A stretch of DNA of 64,000 bases, taken from positions 62,001 through 126,000 of the forward strand of contig JABMLP010000001.1 of the NCBI GenBank assembly GCA_013176395.1, read 5' to 3'. Below the pieces are notes generated by a model, which was not told the origin of the DNA, searched no databases, and worked only from the letters and a program-made list of their open reading frames with translations. Source of the DNA: Venturia oleaginea. Its lineage: Eukaryota; Ascomycota; Dothideomycetes; Venturiales; Venturiaceae. The position numbers and the translations under genes were made by a program. This document shows, one piece after another, positions 29,912 to 40,307 of the stretch; within the stretch, counting starts at the first letter, position 1, and each line of letters starts with the position of its first letter.

Positions 29912-30431
29912 TAGGCATGGCCAAGAACTGTGGGAACTGTGGGAATATCACGTGACTCCTGCGCGTACTATTCTTCTTTAGGATTGATCCCCTCGCACCA
30001 GTCTCATCCTGTGTGCTCGAAGGATTCACCTCCATTATCAGTCCTAACAATATCTTCTTTTTATCCAACCATTCTTTGCGAGTCCTGCCTTCCTGCTCTT
30101 CAGCCTTGAGTTGATCTGTAACAACGGGGCGGGTTATTATAGATTCTATAACCCGCCCCAAAACCCGCCCCAATCCGCCCCGTTGGGGACCCTATAAAAA
30201 AAACCTTGTCCCGCCGCTATGTGGTCATCACAGTGGCCAGTCAACCGGTATCAAGGAGCAAACTGTATAGATAGTGGTTCTTCGAACTTATTGCCATTGC
30301 ATAGTACTGGAGCACACAGTAGCCTATCTGGAGGGCTTGGGAGCTATTCTTTTCGGCCTTTGAACACGAATTTGATGCTCCAACTGGCGGCATCATGATG
30401 TCTTCGTGGTTCAGTCCAATCTTCAACTCCT
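29912..30431. other. intergenic flank of the GGCT-like pseudogene
   Basis: Apart from the GC-rich repeat at 30110-30195, I see no supported gene. Short reading frames here are not conserved-looking. Confidence 0.4.
30110..30195 (-). repeat. GC-rich terminal-repeat-like sequence, copy 1
   Basis: Read on the minus strand: TAGGGTCCCCAACGGGGCGG, then alternating GGGGCGGGTT units and an inverted GGGGCGGGTT...AACCCGCCCC. The same arrangement is at 43446-43579 in the opposite sense. It resembles the subterminal repeats of a DNA transposon (hAT would be my guess), but no transposase is nearby. Confidence 0.4.
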
Positions 30432-31042
30432 TCACCATGAGTTGTTCGTGGATAATGCAAGCTCCAACGATTCCTTGGTCGTGTCGAACTCTACAGCCTG
30501 CTTCTGGGCTCCCCTCCAAAGTTCTTCATTGACGGTGCCGTTCAGAGGTGGAATGAACTTTCTCATGACACGGTCGACATAATCTACTGGTATTCCGAAT
30601 CTCAAAGCATCGTCGATTCTGTGATTCATACGGATGATGTATTCCTCTTTAGGTGAGTCTGTTTCGGTGCGTTTGCGATCGATGTAGACAAGCATCTCTT
30701 TGTTGTCTGGTATGGCTTCAACATGGATGAATTCCTTTGAACCGTGGGGCCAAAAATCGACCTCCGTCATTTCCTTTGTGTAGGCATTTGGTACGTCTTC
30801 ATTCTTGTCTAATCTCTCTTCGTCGGAAGCGGTGAGGGTGTATACCATTCCCCATACTTCGTCTTGTGGAGTTGCTGAGATGATGTTTGCATAGCCTCAA
30901 GAGTTGATGATCCAGCTGTGGGTTTTTAAACGGGCTATTCCATTGTAGGTTGCGTTTGGGCAGCGTAAGGACATTTGGGAGAGCCAGAGGTTGCTTCCGT
31001 AGCCGAAGTAAAGGCAGGGGGTTGGGGGGTTGGTTGCGACAT
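30432..31042 (-). pseudogene. gamma-glutamylcyclotransferase-like (GGCT/AIG2 fold) gene, broken
   Basis: From the ATG at 31042 the intended product has the family's N-terminal Y-F-G-Y-G-S-N-L, then G-I-A-R-L...W-I-I-N, G-Y-A-N-I-I, V-W-G-M-V-Y-T-L, and D-E-E-R-L-D-K-N-E-D-V-P, which carries the catalytic-type Glu. Two lesions: a one-base shift in a C-rich run at about 31,015-31,030, and a TGA (30899-30897) where the family has an Arg before G-Y-A-N. Length would be about 203 residues. The family cleaves gamma-glutamyl peptides to 5-oxoproline. A homopolymer error could explain the first lesion but not the second. Confidence 0.7.
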
Positions 31043-31759
31043 TGTAGAGAGTGCGAGGAAGGAGAAATAGCAGAGGGAGAATTTTGGATGGATTTTCATA
31101 GTTGAATCATAAATCATGGAGGCAATGGATTCACAGTTACAGCTATCTAGTTGCCAGTATAATGCCCGTGTTCTACTTTTGCTTGCACAACGAAGGAGCG
31201 AATCTCACAGTCCCTTCGACTTCATTTGGCCAGGAATCTCAAAGAACAAGTTGGGTTCATTCAAAGAACAAGTTCGATTCGCGTTCAAATCGACCTCTGG
31301 AGAGATAGCTTGATGCCTCTTTGATCGTCGCGTTGTTATACCAACGCATCCTCGCGCCCAGGCTCACTCGGTGAACACGGCTTTCAAACAGAAAATATAC
31401 GGGCCCCTTACTTGATTGTTGCCCTTCCTCATATCAACTCCAGGATACCACAGTGCACACCGACAGATCGAACACATATCATATCCTCAAAAAGCTTGTC
31501 GTCGCACTACCTCAAACATCACACGCAAACCGAACAGTCGCAAGCAATAATAATGGTAAGCCCTAGTAACCTTTGCCAAACCACGGTACCCCAGCCTTTA
31601 GTACGACCACGACATCCGATGGCCTACCCTAGGTTTCCGAATGGCTGCTGGCCGTTTTCGTGACAACTCTGACAGCTGTATACAAACAAACACTGCTCTC
31701 AACATCACTCTCTCACTTGACAGCCATCCCGCTCTCGTTTTGGCACTTCAAATACAATC
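31043..31759. other. 5' region of the myosin light chain gene, no separate gene
   Basis: Pyrimidine-rich sequence from about 31,440. An ATGGTAAGC at 31553 looks like a 5' splice site and CTTGACAG at about 31,715-31,722 like an acceptor, so a leader intron of about 170 bp before the start codon at 31760 is plausible. Confidence 0.4.
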
Positions 31760-32333
31760 ATGGACTCACAAAATCAACAGGCCTCCACAAACTACAAGGA
31801 AGCATTCTCCCTCTTCGACAAGCGCGGATCTGGTCGCGTCCCTCTCGAGAACTTAGGCGATTTACTACGCGCATGTGGACAAAACCCTACGCTGGCTGAG
31901 ATCGAGACTTTGGAGCAGACCGCTGGTGGCGATTGTACGTATTCGCTCTTCTCTAACCAGACACCGAGCAGTCCTCTTGCATGGGACAGACAACTCTCAA
32001 AGAATCCTTTTATTCTTCTTCTAGAGCCCCTGAACTCACGGATAAATCTTGCTAATGCTCCTTCTTCCAGTCGACTTCGAATCCTTCACCAAAATCCTCA
32101 ACCGCCCCGGCGGCTTCCGCGAACCAGGCGATCCAGAATCCTATTGCCGCGGCTTCCAGGTCTTCGACAAAGACATGACAGGTTTCATCGGCGTCGGTCA
32201 ACTTCGCTATATCCTAACGAATCTGGGCGAGAAGATGAGTGACGAGGAGGTGGATGAGTTGCTCAAGGCCGTGGACACGAGTTCGGGAGAGATAGATTAT
32301 AGGAGCTTGGTGGCTACTATTTTGGCAAACTAG
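31760..32333 (+). CDS. MLC1: Cdc4-type essential myosin light chain (EF-hand, 145 aa)
   Basis: Exons 31760-31934 and 32071-32333, intron GTACGT..CCAG. Calmodulin-like fold: Y-K-E-A-F-S-L-F-D-K-R-G-S-G near the N-terminus, G-F-Q-V-F-D-K-D-M-T-G-F-I-G-V-G-Q-L in the middle, and the family-typical end S-L-V-A-T-I-L-A-N. Most EF-hand loops lack full calcium ligands, as in Cdc4/Mlc1. The protein binds IQ motifs of type II and V myosins and IQGAP in the cytokinetic ring. Its 145 residues match the family (about 141-150). Confidence 0.88.
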
Positions 32334-32916
32334 ATGGACTCTCCGGGAAGGAAGATGGGGATGCTTTTTGTGCAAGAGAATGTACATGAATGTCCTGATT
32401 GCGATTGGAGCGATGGTATAATGTGGCATGAGGATGGCGTTCTTTGTGTGGACTCGAGTTTCAGGGATTGGTCTATCACAGGCCATGTTCTACTGCGTTT
32501 GGTCCACTAGCGATTGAGATGAGAATATATCAGCGTTTGTCTACATTCGAGCGATGCATTCATTGTGCTTGCGCTAACTCGTTGATGCATTGACTTTGGC
32601 ACCAATGATGTGAAGGAGCCATTTTGCCGATGATCCCTTAGACCTCGTTCCTTCTCTCTTAATGAAACTGGAGAAGCTATACTACCCTTCCACACGGGAT
32701 TCTTTTCATGGCACCCAACACTGAGCGCGGTCTGATGGTTTCTGCCGAAGGGATTGAACATCCCAGGAATATATCAACTAGACAGAACAACAATGATCTC
32801 GGTTAGGCCTTGTAATACTCGCAGTTGTGATCTGATGTGGAGTGTATCAATAGCATCCCCAAAAGTTCGTCTTCCTGAACCCTCTATGACTATCAAAGCC
32901 TTCATCCCAACACCGG
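32334..32916. other. convergent 3' region between MLC1 and RRP8
   Basis: The two genes converge here. No additional gene, RNA or repeat recognised. Confidence 0.5.
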
Positions 32917-34545
32917 CTATCTCAATTTATACACACAGGGCTTCAGCACCTTGCTCTCGTCAACCTCATCCTCTGCGTCCAAGAATTTGGCCTTCTTCGG
33001 CTTCCAAGTCGCCTTCTCAGCCGCTGCGCCTTCTGCATTCTTGCCCTTGACAGGTGCAACTGCCTTGAAGAATCTCATCTTCACAAACATCCTGTTGCTC
33101 ACATCTACCGCCTCGTTCTCCTCGCCATCAAGAAGGAATCCCCTACTCTTCAACACTTTGACAAAAGCACTGACATCCGTCTCCCTGGTCTGGGATTCAA
33201 CGCCATCGACCGCAACAGCTAGTGTATCTTCTTCAGCCTGGAGTGACGAATCGAGAACTTTCTTCTCCTTGTCCGACATTTTTGAACGTGGCTTCTGACG
33301 TTTGCCGACGGAATGGTCGACTACTTTGCCTTTGCCGTATGAAACACGACCGAACCGCGATTTGATCTCTGCGATCCACAGTTCGCCTTTCCAGTGGAGT
33401 ATGCGCCATGCTTCATCGATGAAATCGGTCCAATTCGTTCCCATGAGTGCGAGACAGAAGATGGCTACGTTGATGCCTCCATCTGGGAGGGGTAAATTTG
33501 CGATATCCGCTTTCTTGACGAATTTGGATGGGCTGTGGAGATCGAAACTCAGGATTTTGACGTTGAGTTTTTGCTGCTTGGGGAATAACTCTGATGCCAA
33601 ACGAGCATCACCGCAGCCCAGATCGGCGATTGTGCATGAGCCTTGTGTCCTGGGAATCTCTTTCTCGCCTGACGGTCGGCCTTCTATTTTGTGTCCCTTG
33701 ACTTCGCCCTTCCTGTTGAATCGAATGTTTGCTCGTGCTTGGATGTCTGCGAGGTACCCGTCTACTGGATTCTCGGGCCACACTTCCACCTGTTGTCGAA
33801 AGCCGGAGTGATACGATTCGAACGTGTCCGCATCTTTTGTAAATAGCTCGAGGGCGTCTTCGGAAGGGGATGTGTATAGTTTTTCGTTCAAATGGCGAAA
33901 TCTGGCAGAGGCGAGTTTCGCTGCCATGCTTTGTTGAAGTGGTGTGAGCTTGCTTGCGACCGAGGCTGATACTGGAGTTGGAGAAGCAGGTTCTGACGCC
34001 TTCTTCTGCTTCTTTTTCTCGTTTCTCGCTTTAGTGGCAGGATTCTGTAGTGTAGGAACTACTGCTGTCGAGTCTTCGGCTGTTTCGTCCTTCGATGTTG
34101 CTATGGATCCATCTGACCGACTCTTGTCTTTGGACCTGTCCTTCTTTGCCTTCTTCTTCTTCGGTTGCGCAGCATCGTCCTCTTCCCCTTTTGCCGTCGC
34201 AGACTTTGGAACTTCCACTTTCCCGTTTGGAGTTGAGTTCTTCTTCTCTGCACTTTGCCCGGCCGCTTCTCTTTCCTTTCTCTTCTTTGCTGCCTTTTTC
34301 TCGTTCCTCTGTTTGGTGGCCGGGTTCTGTGATGGGCCAGTCTTCCCCTCAATGATCTTTTGCCACATTTCATCAACATTGTCCTTTGTCACGGCAGGAA
34401 TTCCAGCCCTCTCTCTCTTTTCCGCAGCGCGCTTCCTCTTATTCGATGGAGGTTTTCCATCTTCTCCAGCTGCGGTCACAGATTTTGGCACATCATGTTG
34501 GGTTTTCAAAGGAGCTGAAATGGACCAGCCAGATACGGCGAACAT
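32917..34545 (-). CDS. RRP8: Rrp8-like 25S rRNA N1-methyladenosine methyltransferase (542 aa)
   Basis: The N-terminal ~200 residues are Lys/Glu-rich, low complexity and nucleolar-signal-like (K-K-K-K-A-K-K-D-R). The methyltransferase domain follows: D-T-F-E-S-Y-H-S-G-F-R-Q-Q-V, W-P, motif I I-A-D-L-G-C-G-D-A-R-L-A, S-F-D-L-H-S, D-I-A-N-L-P-L, I-F-C-L-A-L-M-G-T-N-W, E-A-W-R-I-L, W-I-A-E-I-K-S-R-F. In yeast, Rrp8 makes m1A645 in 25S rRNA in the nucleolus. Single exon as read; the start at 34545 gives the expected N-terminal F-x-V-S-G-W-x-I motif. Confidence 0.92.
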   Translation of the reverse strand: MFAVSGWSISAPLKTQHDVPKSVTAAGEDGKPPSNKRKRAAEKRERAGIPAVTKDNVDEMWQKIIEGKTGPSQNPATKQRNEKKAAKKRKEREAAGQSAEKKNSTPNGKVEVPKSATAKGEEDDAAQPKKKKAKKDRSKDKSRSDGSIATSKDETAEDSTAVVPTLQNPATKARNEKKKQKKASEPASPTPVSASVASKLTPLQQSMAAKLASARFRHLNEKLYTSPSEDALELFTKDADTFESYHSGFRQQVEVWPENPVDGYLADIQARANIRFNRKGEVKGHKIEGRPSGEKEIPRTQGSCTIADLGCGDARLASELFPKQQKLNVKILSFDLHSPSKFVKKADIANLPLPDGGINVAIFCLALMGTNWTDFIDEAWRILHWKGELWIAEIKSRFGRVSYGKGKVVDHSVGKRQKPRSKMSDKEKKVLDSSLQAEEDTLAVAVDGVESQTRETDVSAFVKVLKSRGFLLDGEENEAVDVSNRMFVKMRFFKAVAPVKGKNAEGAAAEKATWKPKKAKFLDAEDEVDESKVLKPCVYKLR

Positions 34546-35189
34546 GGTGGGCTAGACTTGTGGGGGCTATGCTGTCGTTTGAATGCGAGTAGTTGAACTC
34601 TTTGATTTTTCTCAGAGGCCGATGCGGTGAAAGCAGGGTCCAGCGCCACCCTGTCTCGTACCATAGCCATAGCATTTCACGCTCCATGTCACCATCAATC
34701 CTGCTCAGCTCATGTGTCGGTTGGCAATCGATAGAGGTACTATTTATTATGTGCCTGATGACTGCCATGGCATCCTTCGGTTTCAGTTGGCTGGCCCTGG
34801 AAACAGAAACAGGTTGTTGGAAGTTGGAACAGTTGGAAAAAGGCCCGAATAGCATCGCATCTTTGTAATTGTGGCATCGTGTGCCGTCACCGTGCCATAC
34901 CAAAGTTCAAACAATAGCATCATGTCGTCAGTCAGCAGTGTTGGGTGGAGCGTGGGTCGTAGGGGAATTCCTCGTATCGAGTTCATCTACGCATGACGTG
35001 GATTCGATTGTTTTCATTCGCAGCATACCGCCCAGATGTTTGCGACGGCATGAAGAAGACGCTTCGAGCCCCTAAGGACGGCTGAATCTTCCCGCACTGC
35101 CCCCCATTCACATCACCTGTTGTCCAATACATTCTCTACTATCTTACATAGCCACCACCCACTGCAGGAGCTGCTTCCCTAAAACCAAC
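34546..35189. other. divergent upstream region of RRP8 and the next gene
   Basis: Promoter space for two divergent genes. Pyrimidine-rich leader sequence precedes 35190. No further gene supported. Confidence 0.45.
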
Positions 35190-36665
35190 ATGCCCCATTA
35201 CAGTGACGACGAACCTCCACGCCCGCGCCGCCCGCGCAGACCCGAATTTTACGATCCGGAATCAGAAACTTCAGAAGATCTCAACCATCCCCCACCAAAG
35301 CCCCGTCAGAGTCGTCAATCTCGCCGTACAAAACGAGCAGAACAGTCCGCCCCTCCGAAGCGCCGACCTTCAATACTGAGAGATCCAGACGAGACTGCTA
35401 GCCAAAGAGAAATTCGACGACCTCGATCTCATTCCAACGTTCGATTACGGACACCAGATTCAGACTCGGACTCGCTTACACAAGACCCGCGACGTCGTCC
35501 ACGCCGTCCACCATTCAAGTCGGGAAAACCAGAAAAACCCCGCATCGACCTCGAGGACAAGGACGGTCCGAAATACAAGCAGTTCAGAGATAAAAGAGAC
35601 GGATACGAGTCGGAAGAAGGAGAAATGCTCAGGAATGCAAAGAAATCGAGTAGGTCTCGTGAGGCGCACTACGATGATGATGGTGATGACAGACGCACCA
35701 GGCGGCCTCGAGACGATCGGGAACCTCGACCAGACAGAGATTCTCGACGAAATCGAGAACCGCGGCCTGACCGAGGCTCACGACCTGATCGTCCAGATAG
35801 AGATCTTCGAGATTCCCACGAACCACGAGGTCCTCCACCCGATCGCGAACCATCCCGCCGGGAGAAACCGCGAGCCCCTCGAGATTTTGGTGCAGAGAGT
35901 GCTGGGGCTGCAGCTGCAGGTGCGACTACTGCCGGGGCTGCGCTGGGAGATAACTCACGCCTAAAGACTCGACGAATTTACAAGGATGATCCAAGAGACA
36001 GACAAGGCTTCGATGATGATGATGATGACGACGACGATGACGATGAAGAGCAACCATCACCGCCACCACGACCACGACGGATGCAGTCGAGGCGTGAACC
36101 GGACGATCGTCATGGTGATCCACGACGTTCGGCACCTGAGACGAGCGGCTATCGTTCTGATGCTGCACCTCCTCGACGTCGTGAAAGACGCAGGGACGAT
36201 GATGAATCAGATGGCTATGATCGGAAGCGCAGAGATGATGGAGGATATCGATCTGGAGGCGGCAGAGATCGCGATGCACGACAACCACGTCCACAAGATT
36301 ACTACTCCGATCACCGCGATGACAGAGCCCGACGGAGCGACCCTCGAGACAGGCGTCCCAAGAACCCTACTCGCGAGAGCTATAGAGAAGACGATCGTTA
36401 CCGCGATTACGACAAAAGACGCGGAGATGATGATGACAGACGTGCGGCGAAAGCACCAAAGAAAGCCGGTCTAGGAGGTCTCGCCGGTTTTGGTGGGTTG
36501 GGCAATTTAGGCAAATTTGACTTCAAGGATTCGGCATGGCAGAAAGAGGCGACTGCCGCTTTCATGACTTATGCGCTGCCAGTGATCAAGAAGGAGGGGA
36601 GCAAGTATGCTAGAAGGGAGATGCAGAAGTATATGGAGAAGCAGGGTGGTGGAGGAAGACGTTGA
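35190..36665 (+). CDS. Arg/Asp-rich low-complexity protein with a conserved-looking C-terminal helix (491 aa)
   Basis: Residues 1-410 are extremely rich in Arg, Asp, Pro and Ser (R-R-P-R-R-P, D-R-D-S-R-R-N-R-E), include a central Ala/Gly-rich hydrophobic patch (A-G-A-A-A-A-G-A-T-T-A-G) and a 13-residue Asp run encoded by GAT/GAC repeats at about 36,013-36,048. The last ~70 residues are ordered: a Gly-rich G-L-G-G-L-A-G-F-G-G-L-G then D-S-A-W-Q-K-E-A-T-A-A-F-M-T-Y-A-L-P-V-I-K-K. I do not recognise the family; R/D-rich domains of this kind occur in RNA-associated nuclear proteins, but that is only analogy. Confidence 0.7.
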   Translation: MPHYSDDEPPRPRRPRRPEFYDPESETSEDLNHPPPKPRQSRQSRRTKRAEQSAPPKRRPSILRDPDETASQREIRRPRSHSNVRLRTPDSDSDSLTQDPRRRPRRPPFKSGKPEKPRIDLEDKDGPKYKQFRDKRDGYESEEGEMLRNAKKSSRSREAHYDDDGDDRRTRRPRDDREPRPDRDSRRNREPRPDRGSRPDRPDRDLRDSHEPRGPPPDREPSRREKPRAPRDFGAESAGAAAAGATTAGAALGDNSRLKTRRIYKDDPRDRQGFDDDDDDDDDDDEEQPSPPPRPRRMQSRREPDDRHGDPRRSAPETSGYRSDAAPPRRRERRRDDDESDGYDRKRRDDGGYRSGGGRDRDARQPRPQDYYSDHRDDRARRSDPRDRRPKNPTRESYREDDRYRDYDKRRGDDDDRRAAKAPKKAGLGGLAGFGGLGNLGKFDFKDSAWQKEATAAFMTYALPVIKKEGSKYARREMQKYMEKQGGGGRR

Positions 36666-37798
36666 TGACCGAACGAGAATGAGATGTGCAATGGAATTTA
36701 CGAGGATGGGACATGCAATGATCCGGCGTTTTTGGGCATTTGCGAGGCGTTATACAGAGGTTTCACCACTTTTTTTGTCTCTTTTTCTTCATGTTGACAA
36801 TACAAAGATTGAATGATCCTAGCTTCCTAGATTCCGCACACATTCCGTTTCCGTTCGCCCTTCTGTGTACTGACCTTTGACCAGCACTGTACGACTAGTC
36901 ATGTCGATTCGGGCACCGCAAACAATTGTTCGAACAGCCGTCCAGCTGCATGAACTGCGATGAATTTCTGGACGCTCTGTAGAGCTTTTTTTGGAACGGC
37001 CTGAGATGAGTAAGGTCTGTCCCACAGCCAGTCTCACCCAGATATCTGAATGAAGCAGGGAGAGCGCTGACGATACTGAGGCTTTGAAGGTTTGATCTCC
37101 CCTTTGAAGGGGATAGCTTCTTAGTCTGCCAGCAGCATCTGATTCAATAATCAGATTATCTCCGTTCAGCTTCGACTTTTACTTCGAGCTTGATGTCACC
37201 TATTACAACTGCACCTGAGCGAATACTATTGAAGGTCGTCGCAATCATTTTAAGGGAGGGAGTCCTTGATCTCGCCACGTTTTTCGGAATGGACTGGGAA
37301 AATTTCTCGGCTACCCAAGAGTCGAACCACACTACATTATGTTGTAGACAATGACTTTTTATGTACATGAATTGTGGAATTTTCAAAACCCCAAGCTCAA
37401 TAAATGGTCTTCAGGCTGGGAAATATAACTATGCCCCTCGCCACCATAGCAAAATCCTTCCAAGAATTCCAGCAAGGGAGCAAAATTTTGTTTGCCCTTG
37501 CCCCACCTGAACACCTTGCTGCCCAAACATGATTTAATCTCACGCGAGTGGCTGTGTATCACCACAAATATATATCCCCGACCAGTCTTTTGGTTCCTCT
37601 TTGCCAAGTCAACTCCTTCGGGCAGTTGCCAGAAGGAGTCGCCAGTCTTTCATACTAAAAAGCTTTCCCCCCCAAACCGTTGTTGCCACCGTTCCAAGTA
37701 ACGAAGTGTATGTTGTCATCCTCTTTCCCAAAGTGGTGATTATGCAATTCCGAAAAAAAACAAAAGAAAAATGAGATCACAATCGGAAAAGGGGTATC
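36666..37798. other. intergenic, nothing recognised
   Basis: AT-rich 3' regions of two convergent genes. Short reading frames on both strands show no recognisable domain. Confidence 0.45.
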
Positions 37799-38731
37799 TC
37801 ACACAGCCATCAGCATCCTCATTGGCATCTGCAGCTTCACCTCACCTTGCGACAAATTGCTTGTCACCAGGCTAGCCTGGTAAGCAGCCTGTTGCAGGGC
37901 CAACGTTTTGTGATACAAGGACTCGTTGCTGACCTGCAAGTCGAAATCGGTTAAGTAGCACAACGCTATTTCCAGCAGTCGTAGCTCGCTCTCCCGCACA
38001 CCACCGACACCGGCAAAACGAGCTTGTGGGTATCGTAGGTCTTCCAATGCTTTCATCGCGATGCGCAGTGATGCCAAGATCAGTCTGTGTATTGTCCGCG
38101 ACGTTACCGGAACCGTCTTGTCCTCGATTGCCAGCTTGTAGATATATGTCCCCGCAGCCAGATATACTGCTGTGCTCATTGGACAGTATCTATGAAGACG
38201 TTCCACGTATTGCATTAACGACACGGGTGGTATGGTCTTGGAGAAGAACTTGCGCGCAATGGCCTCTTGTTGCGCCTGCCTGGCTGACACATCCACACCA
38301 ATGTCCGCCGTAGCAGGCTCGTCCATGCATGCCTCTGGTGAGCCAACGTCGACGTTCTTGAAATTTGCTGCTTTGATATCGTCGCTGGGGACTGGCGTGG
38401 CTGGCCTGCTAGAGGCACGTCTGTGATGCCGACGAAAGTCTTCTTTGCTGACAGGACCTTTTCCAGCGGTGGCGAGAGCGAGTCTGTGAGGATTGTTGGG
38501 CCGCGAGACGGGAGGAGTAGGGGGTATCTCGCCATTGGCATCTGCCAAAGCTTGCACCACTCGACAGAGCATTTTCATGGCGGTTTCCGGCTGGATTTTC
38601 TGAGCATCCCACGACGGATCGACTGGAGGCGATGGTATGGCGGCCTTGTCAGTGGGCGACTCGATTTTAGGAATGAGGCCGGCATCCTCAGATGGGTTCG
38701 GTGGTGAGGGTGGTGAATTTTTGGGAAGCAT
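37799..38731 (-). CDS. Pho80/Pcl-type cyclin (310 aa)
   Basis: The N-terminal half is Pro/Ser-rich and disordered. The cyclin fold begins near residue 160: F-F-S-K-T-I-P-P-V-S-L-M-Q-Y-V-E-R-L-H-R-Y-C-P-M-S-T-A-V-Y-L-A-A, then T-S-R-T-I-H-R-L-I-L-A-S-L-R-I-A-M-K and a final helix L-L-E-I-A-L-C-Y-L-T-D-F-D-L. This spacing is the Pho80 family, whose members activate Pho85-type kinases in phosphate and nutrient control. The usual conserved K-x-x-E-D patch appears as K-A-L-E-D. Single exon as read. Which Pcl subtype it is cannot be told. Confidence 0.82.
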   Translation of the reverse strand: MLPKNSPPSPPNPSEDAGLIPKIESPTDKAAIPSPPVDPSWDAQKIQPETAMKMLCRVVQALADANGEIPPTPPVSRPNNPHRLALATAGKGPVSKEDFRRHHRRASSRPATPVPSDDIKAANFKNVDVGSPEACMDEPATADIGVDVSARQAQQEAIARKFFSKTIPPVSLMQYVERLHRYCPMSTAVYLAAGTYIYKLAIEDKTVPVTSRTIHRLILASLRIAMKALEDLRYPQARFAGVGGVRESELRLLEIALCYLTDFDLQVSNESLYHKTLALQQAAYQASLVTSNLSQGEVKLQMPMRMLMAV

Positions 38732-39182
38732 GATTAGGAGGGGTGGCGGGTGGGAAGTATTCGAGGTTGATATGGGGTTGATGGGCGGTGGTACAAGGGT
38801 CGTATTGTTTTAGGATGGTAGGTATTGTCGTAGTCCTATCACGGGTGCCATATGGTTATGTTGGAAGGCTTGATTGTGCCTCGCTTTAATAGCAGGAGCA
38901 TATCCATCCAGCAAGCAGTGTACGTGTACAGACTTGTTGTTTCCTGTACTTGTACTGTCGGGGCAAAGGCAGAGGCTAGTTCTTTGACCGTCACGCTGCA
39001 GAGAGGGGCTAGAAGTGGGAGTTGCTGTCGGCGGGATACCTTCAGTCTAACGCTGAAACGGCAAAAAGGCTCGGTACGGTCGTCGTAGGTGTGGATGCCC
39101 TATGCAGCGCGAAATTGATGATTGCAAGCCACTGTTGGCGGGTGGAGTTGTGAGTGTGTTTTACGCACTATCTCCGCATGAA
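38732..39182. other. upstream region of the cyclin gene
   Basis: Promoter space between the cyclin start and the TA target of the next transposon. No gene or motif supported. Confidence 0.4.
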
Positions 39183-39184
39183 TA

Positions 39185-40307
39185 ACGTACTTCACAAGCG
39201 AGTGGGCCACCCAAGCGAGTGGGCCACCTCACAAACGTAAACCACCTTCGTAAAAATACTACGCAACCCTACAACAATTTATAGTATTAAATAGAATAGA
39301 ATAACATTATTTAGAAGCTTCGCTATCATCTTTTCTCTCTATTTCTACCTCACAAGTGCGGGAGTTATGCCCAGTCTCGCCGCAACGGCCGCAGTGCCTC
39401 TCTCCACGTACCCTCTTCGCAGGCTTCTCACCATCGTTACGATTACCACCCTCCCTTATAGTAACTAAGTCAGTTACTTCACCAGCTGTCAAGGTCTGCT
39501 CAGTCCGTATATATCTCCTTTTGCGACTCTTACGCTTTGTAACTGCCTCAATTGCGTCTCGAAGGCGCGCTGTTTCTTCGCGCATCAACACCATTTCATG
39601 TGCTATCTGCTGCGCGCCTTTACTCAACTGCCTGACCTGCTCATCAATAGAACTTGCAGAGGATCCTGGGCCTGTAACGACTAGCTGAGACGATATCTTG
39701 CCTATTAAGAAGCCAGATTCATCAAAATTGTAGGTATCCTCGTCTATGATACCGTACTCTGCCTTTATCCTCTGAACAAGTGTTAACCAGGGTATAATAA
39801 CCGCCGGGTCTTCGCAGGCAGCTCGCTGGCGATCTGATGGACGGCTCCATCGGGTGTTAAGCTCTGGCGTACGCTTTACCAAGTTGTTAACCCAGTTCTT
39901 GCCAACAGGCTTCCCACCCCGCTCTCTTAGTAGTTTATTAGCCATATCTTGTACGTAGGCCTTCGACGGCGGTAGGCCGCGTAAGCTTTCGTTAAGAATA
40001 CGCTTTATAACCACCTCCTCTTCTAGCTTTGTCAATCGCTTCGAGTTCGGCTCGCATTCGCGTCGAGGGCGCTGTCCGGCGCGTCGGCGTTGTACTGTTG
40101 TTCGAGGTACGCTATATATTACTGCAGCGCGTCTTTCGCTTTGGATTTGCTTTGAATTGATATCTGAGATAGCAAGGAATATATCTCCTTCTTTATAGAT
40201 CTTCTGCTTTCGTCTTGTTGAGGCATTACGCGACGTTGTTACGAAGGCGGTTTATATTTGTGAGGTGGCCCACTCGCTTGGGTGGCCCACTCGCTTGTGA
40301 AGTACGT
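39185..40307 (-). mobile_element. internally deleted Fot1/pogo-like transposon (1.12 kb)
   Basis: Ends are ACGTACTTCACAAGCGAG and its inverse, each containing the unit AAGCGAGTGGGCCACC twice. TA precedes the left end (39183-39184); the right flank is GA, one base off. The body holds a transposase gene lacking most of the catalytic domain, so it is a deletion derivative that could only move in trans. Confidence 0.8.
39307..40230 (-). pseudogene. transposase remnant lacking most of the DDE core
   Basis: The natural start (MPQQDESRR) is near 40,230, but the helix-turn-helix that follows is in another frame. From 40035 the frame is open: CENP-B-like domain (P-V-G-K-N-W-V-N-N-L), first catalytic Asp (Y-N-F-D-E-S-G-F), then an in-frame jump at about residue 125 directly to the C-terminal region (Q-L-S-K-G-A-Q-Q-I), a basic stretch K-R-K-S-R-K-R-R and a CCHC knuckle C-G-R-C-G-E-T-G-H-N-S-R-T-C. 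Second and third catalytic Asp regions are absent. Confidence 0.8.

Noticed and set aside
30241..30519. Small reading frame downstream of the GGCT-like gene
   Set aside because: It overlaps the C-terminal coding part of the GGCT-like gene in another frame and shows no domain.
33944..34555. 203-codon plus-strand reading frame opposite RRP8
   Set aside because: It is the antisense shadow of the Lys/Glu-rich N-terminus of RRP8 (Phe/Ser-rich composition).
35460..36474. Several long reading frames antisense or out of frame within the Arg/Asp-rich gene
   Set aside because: They arise from its repetitive codon composition; the plus-strand 491-codon frame has the good start and an ordered C-terminus.
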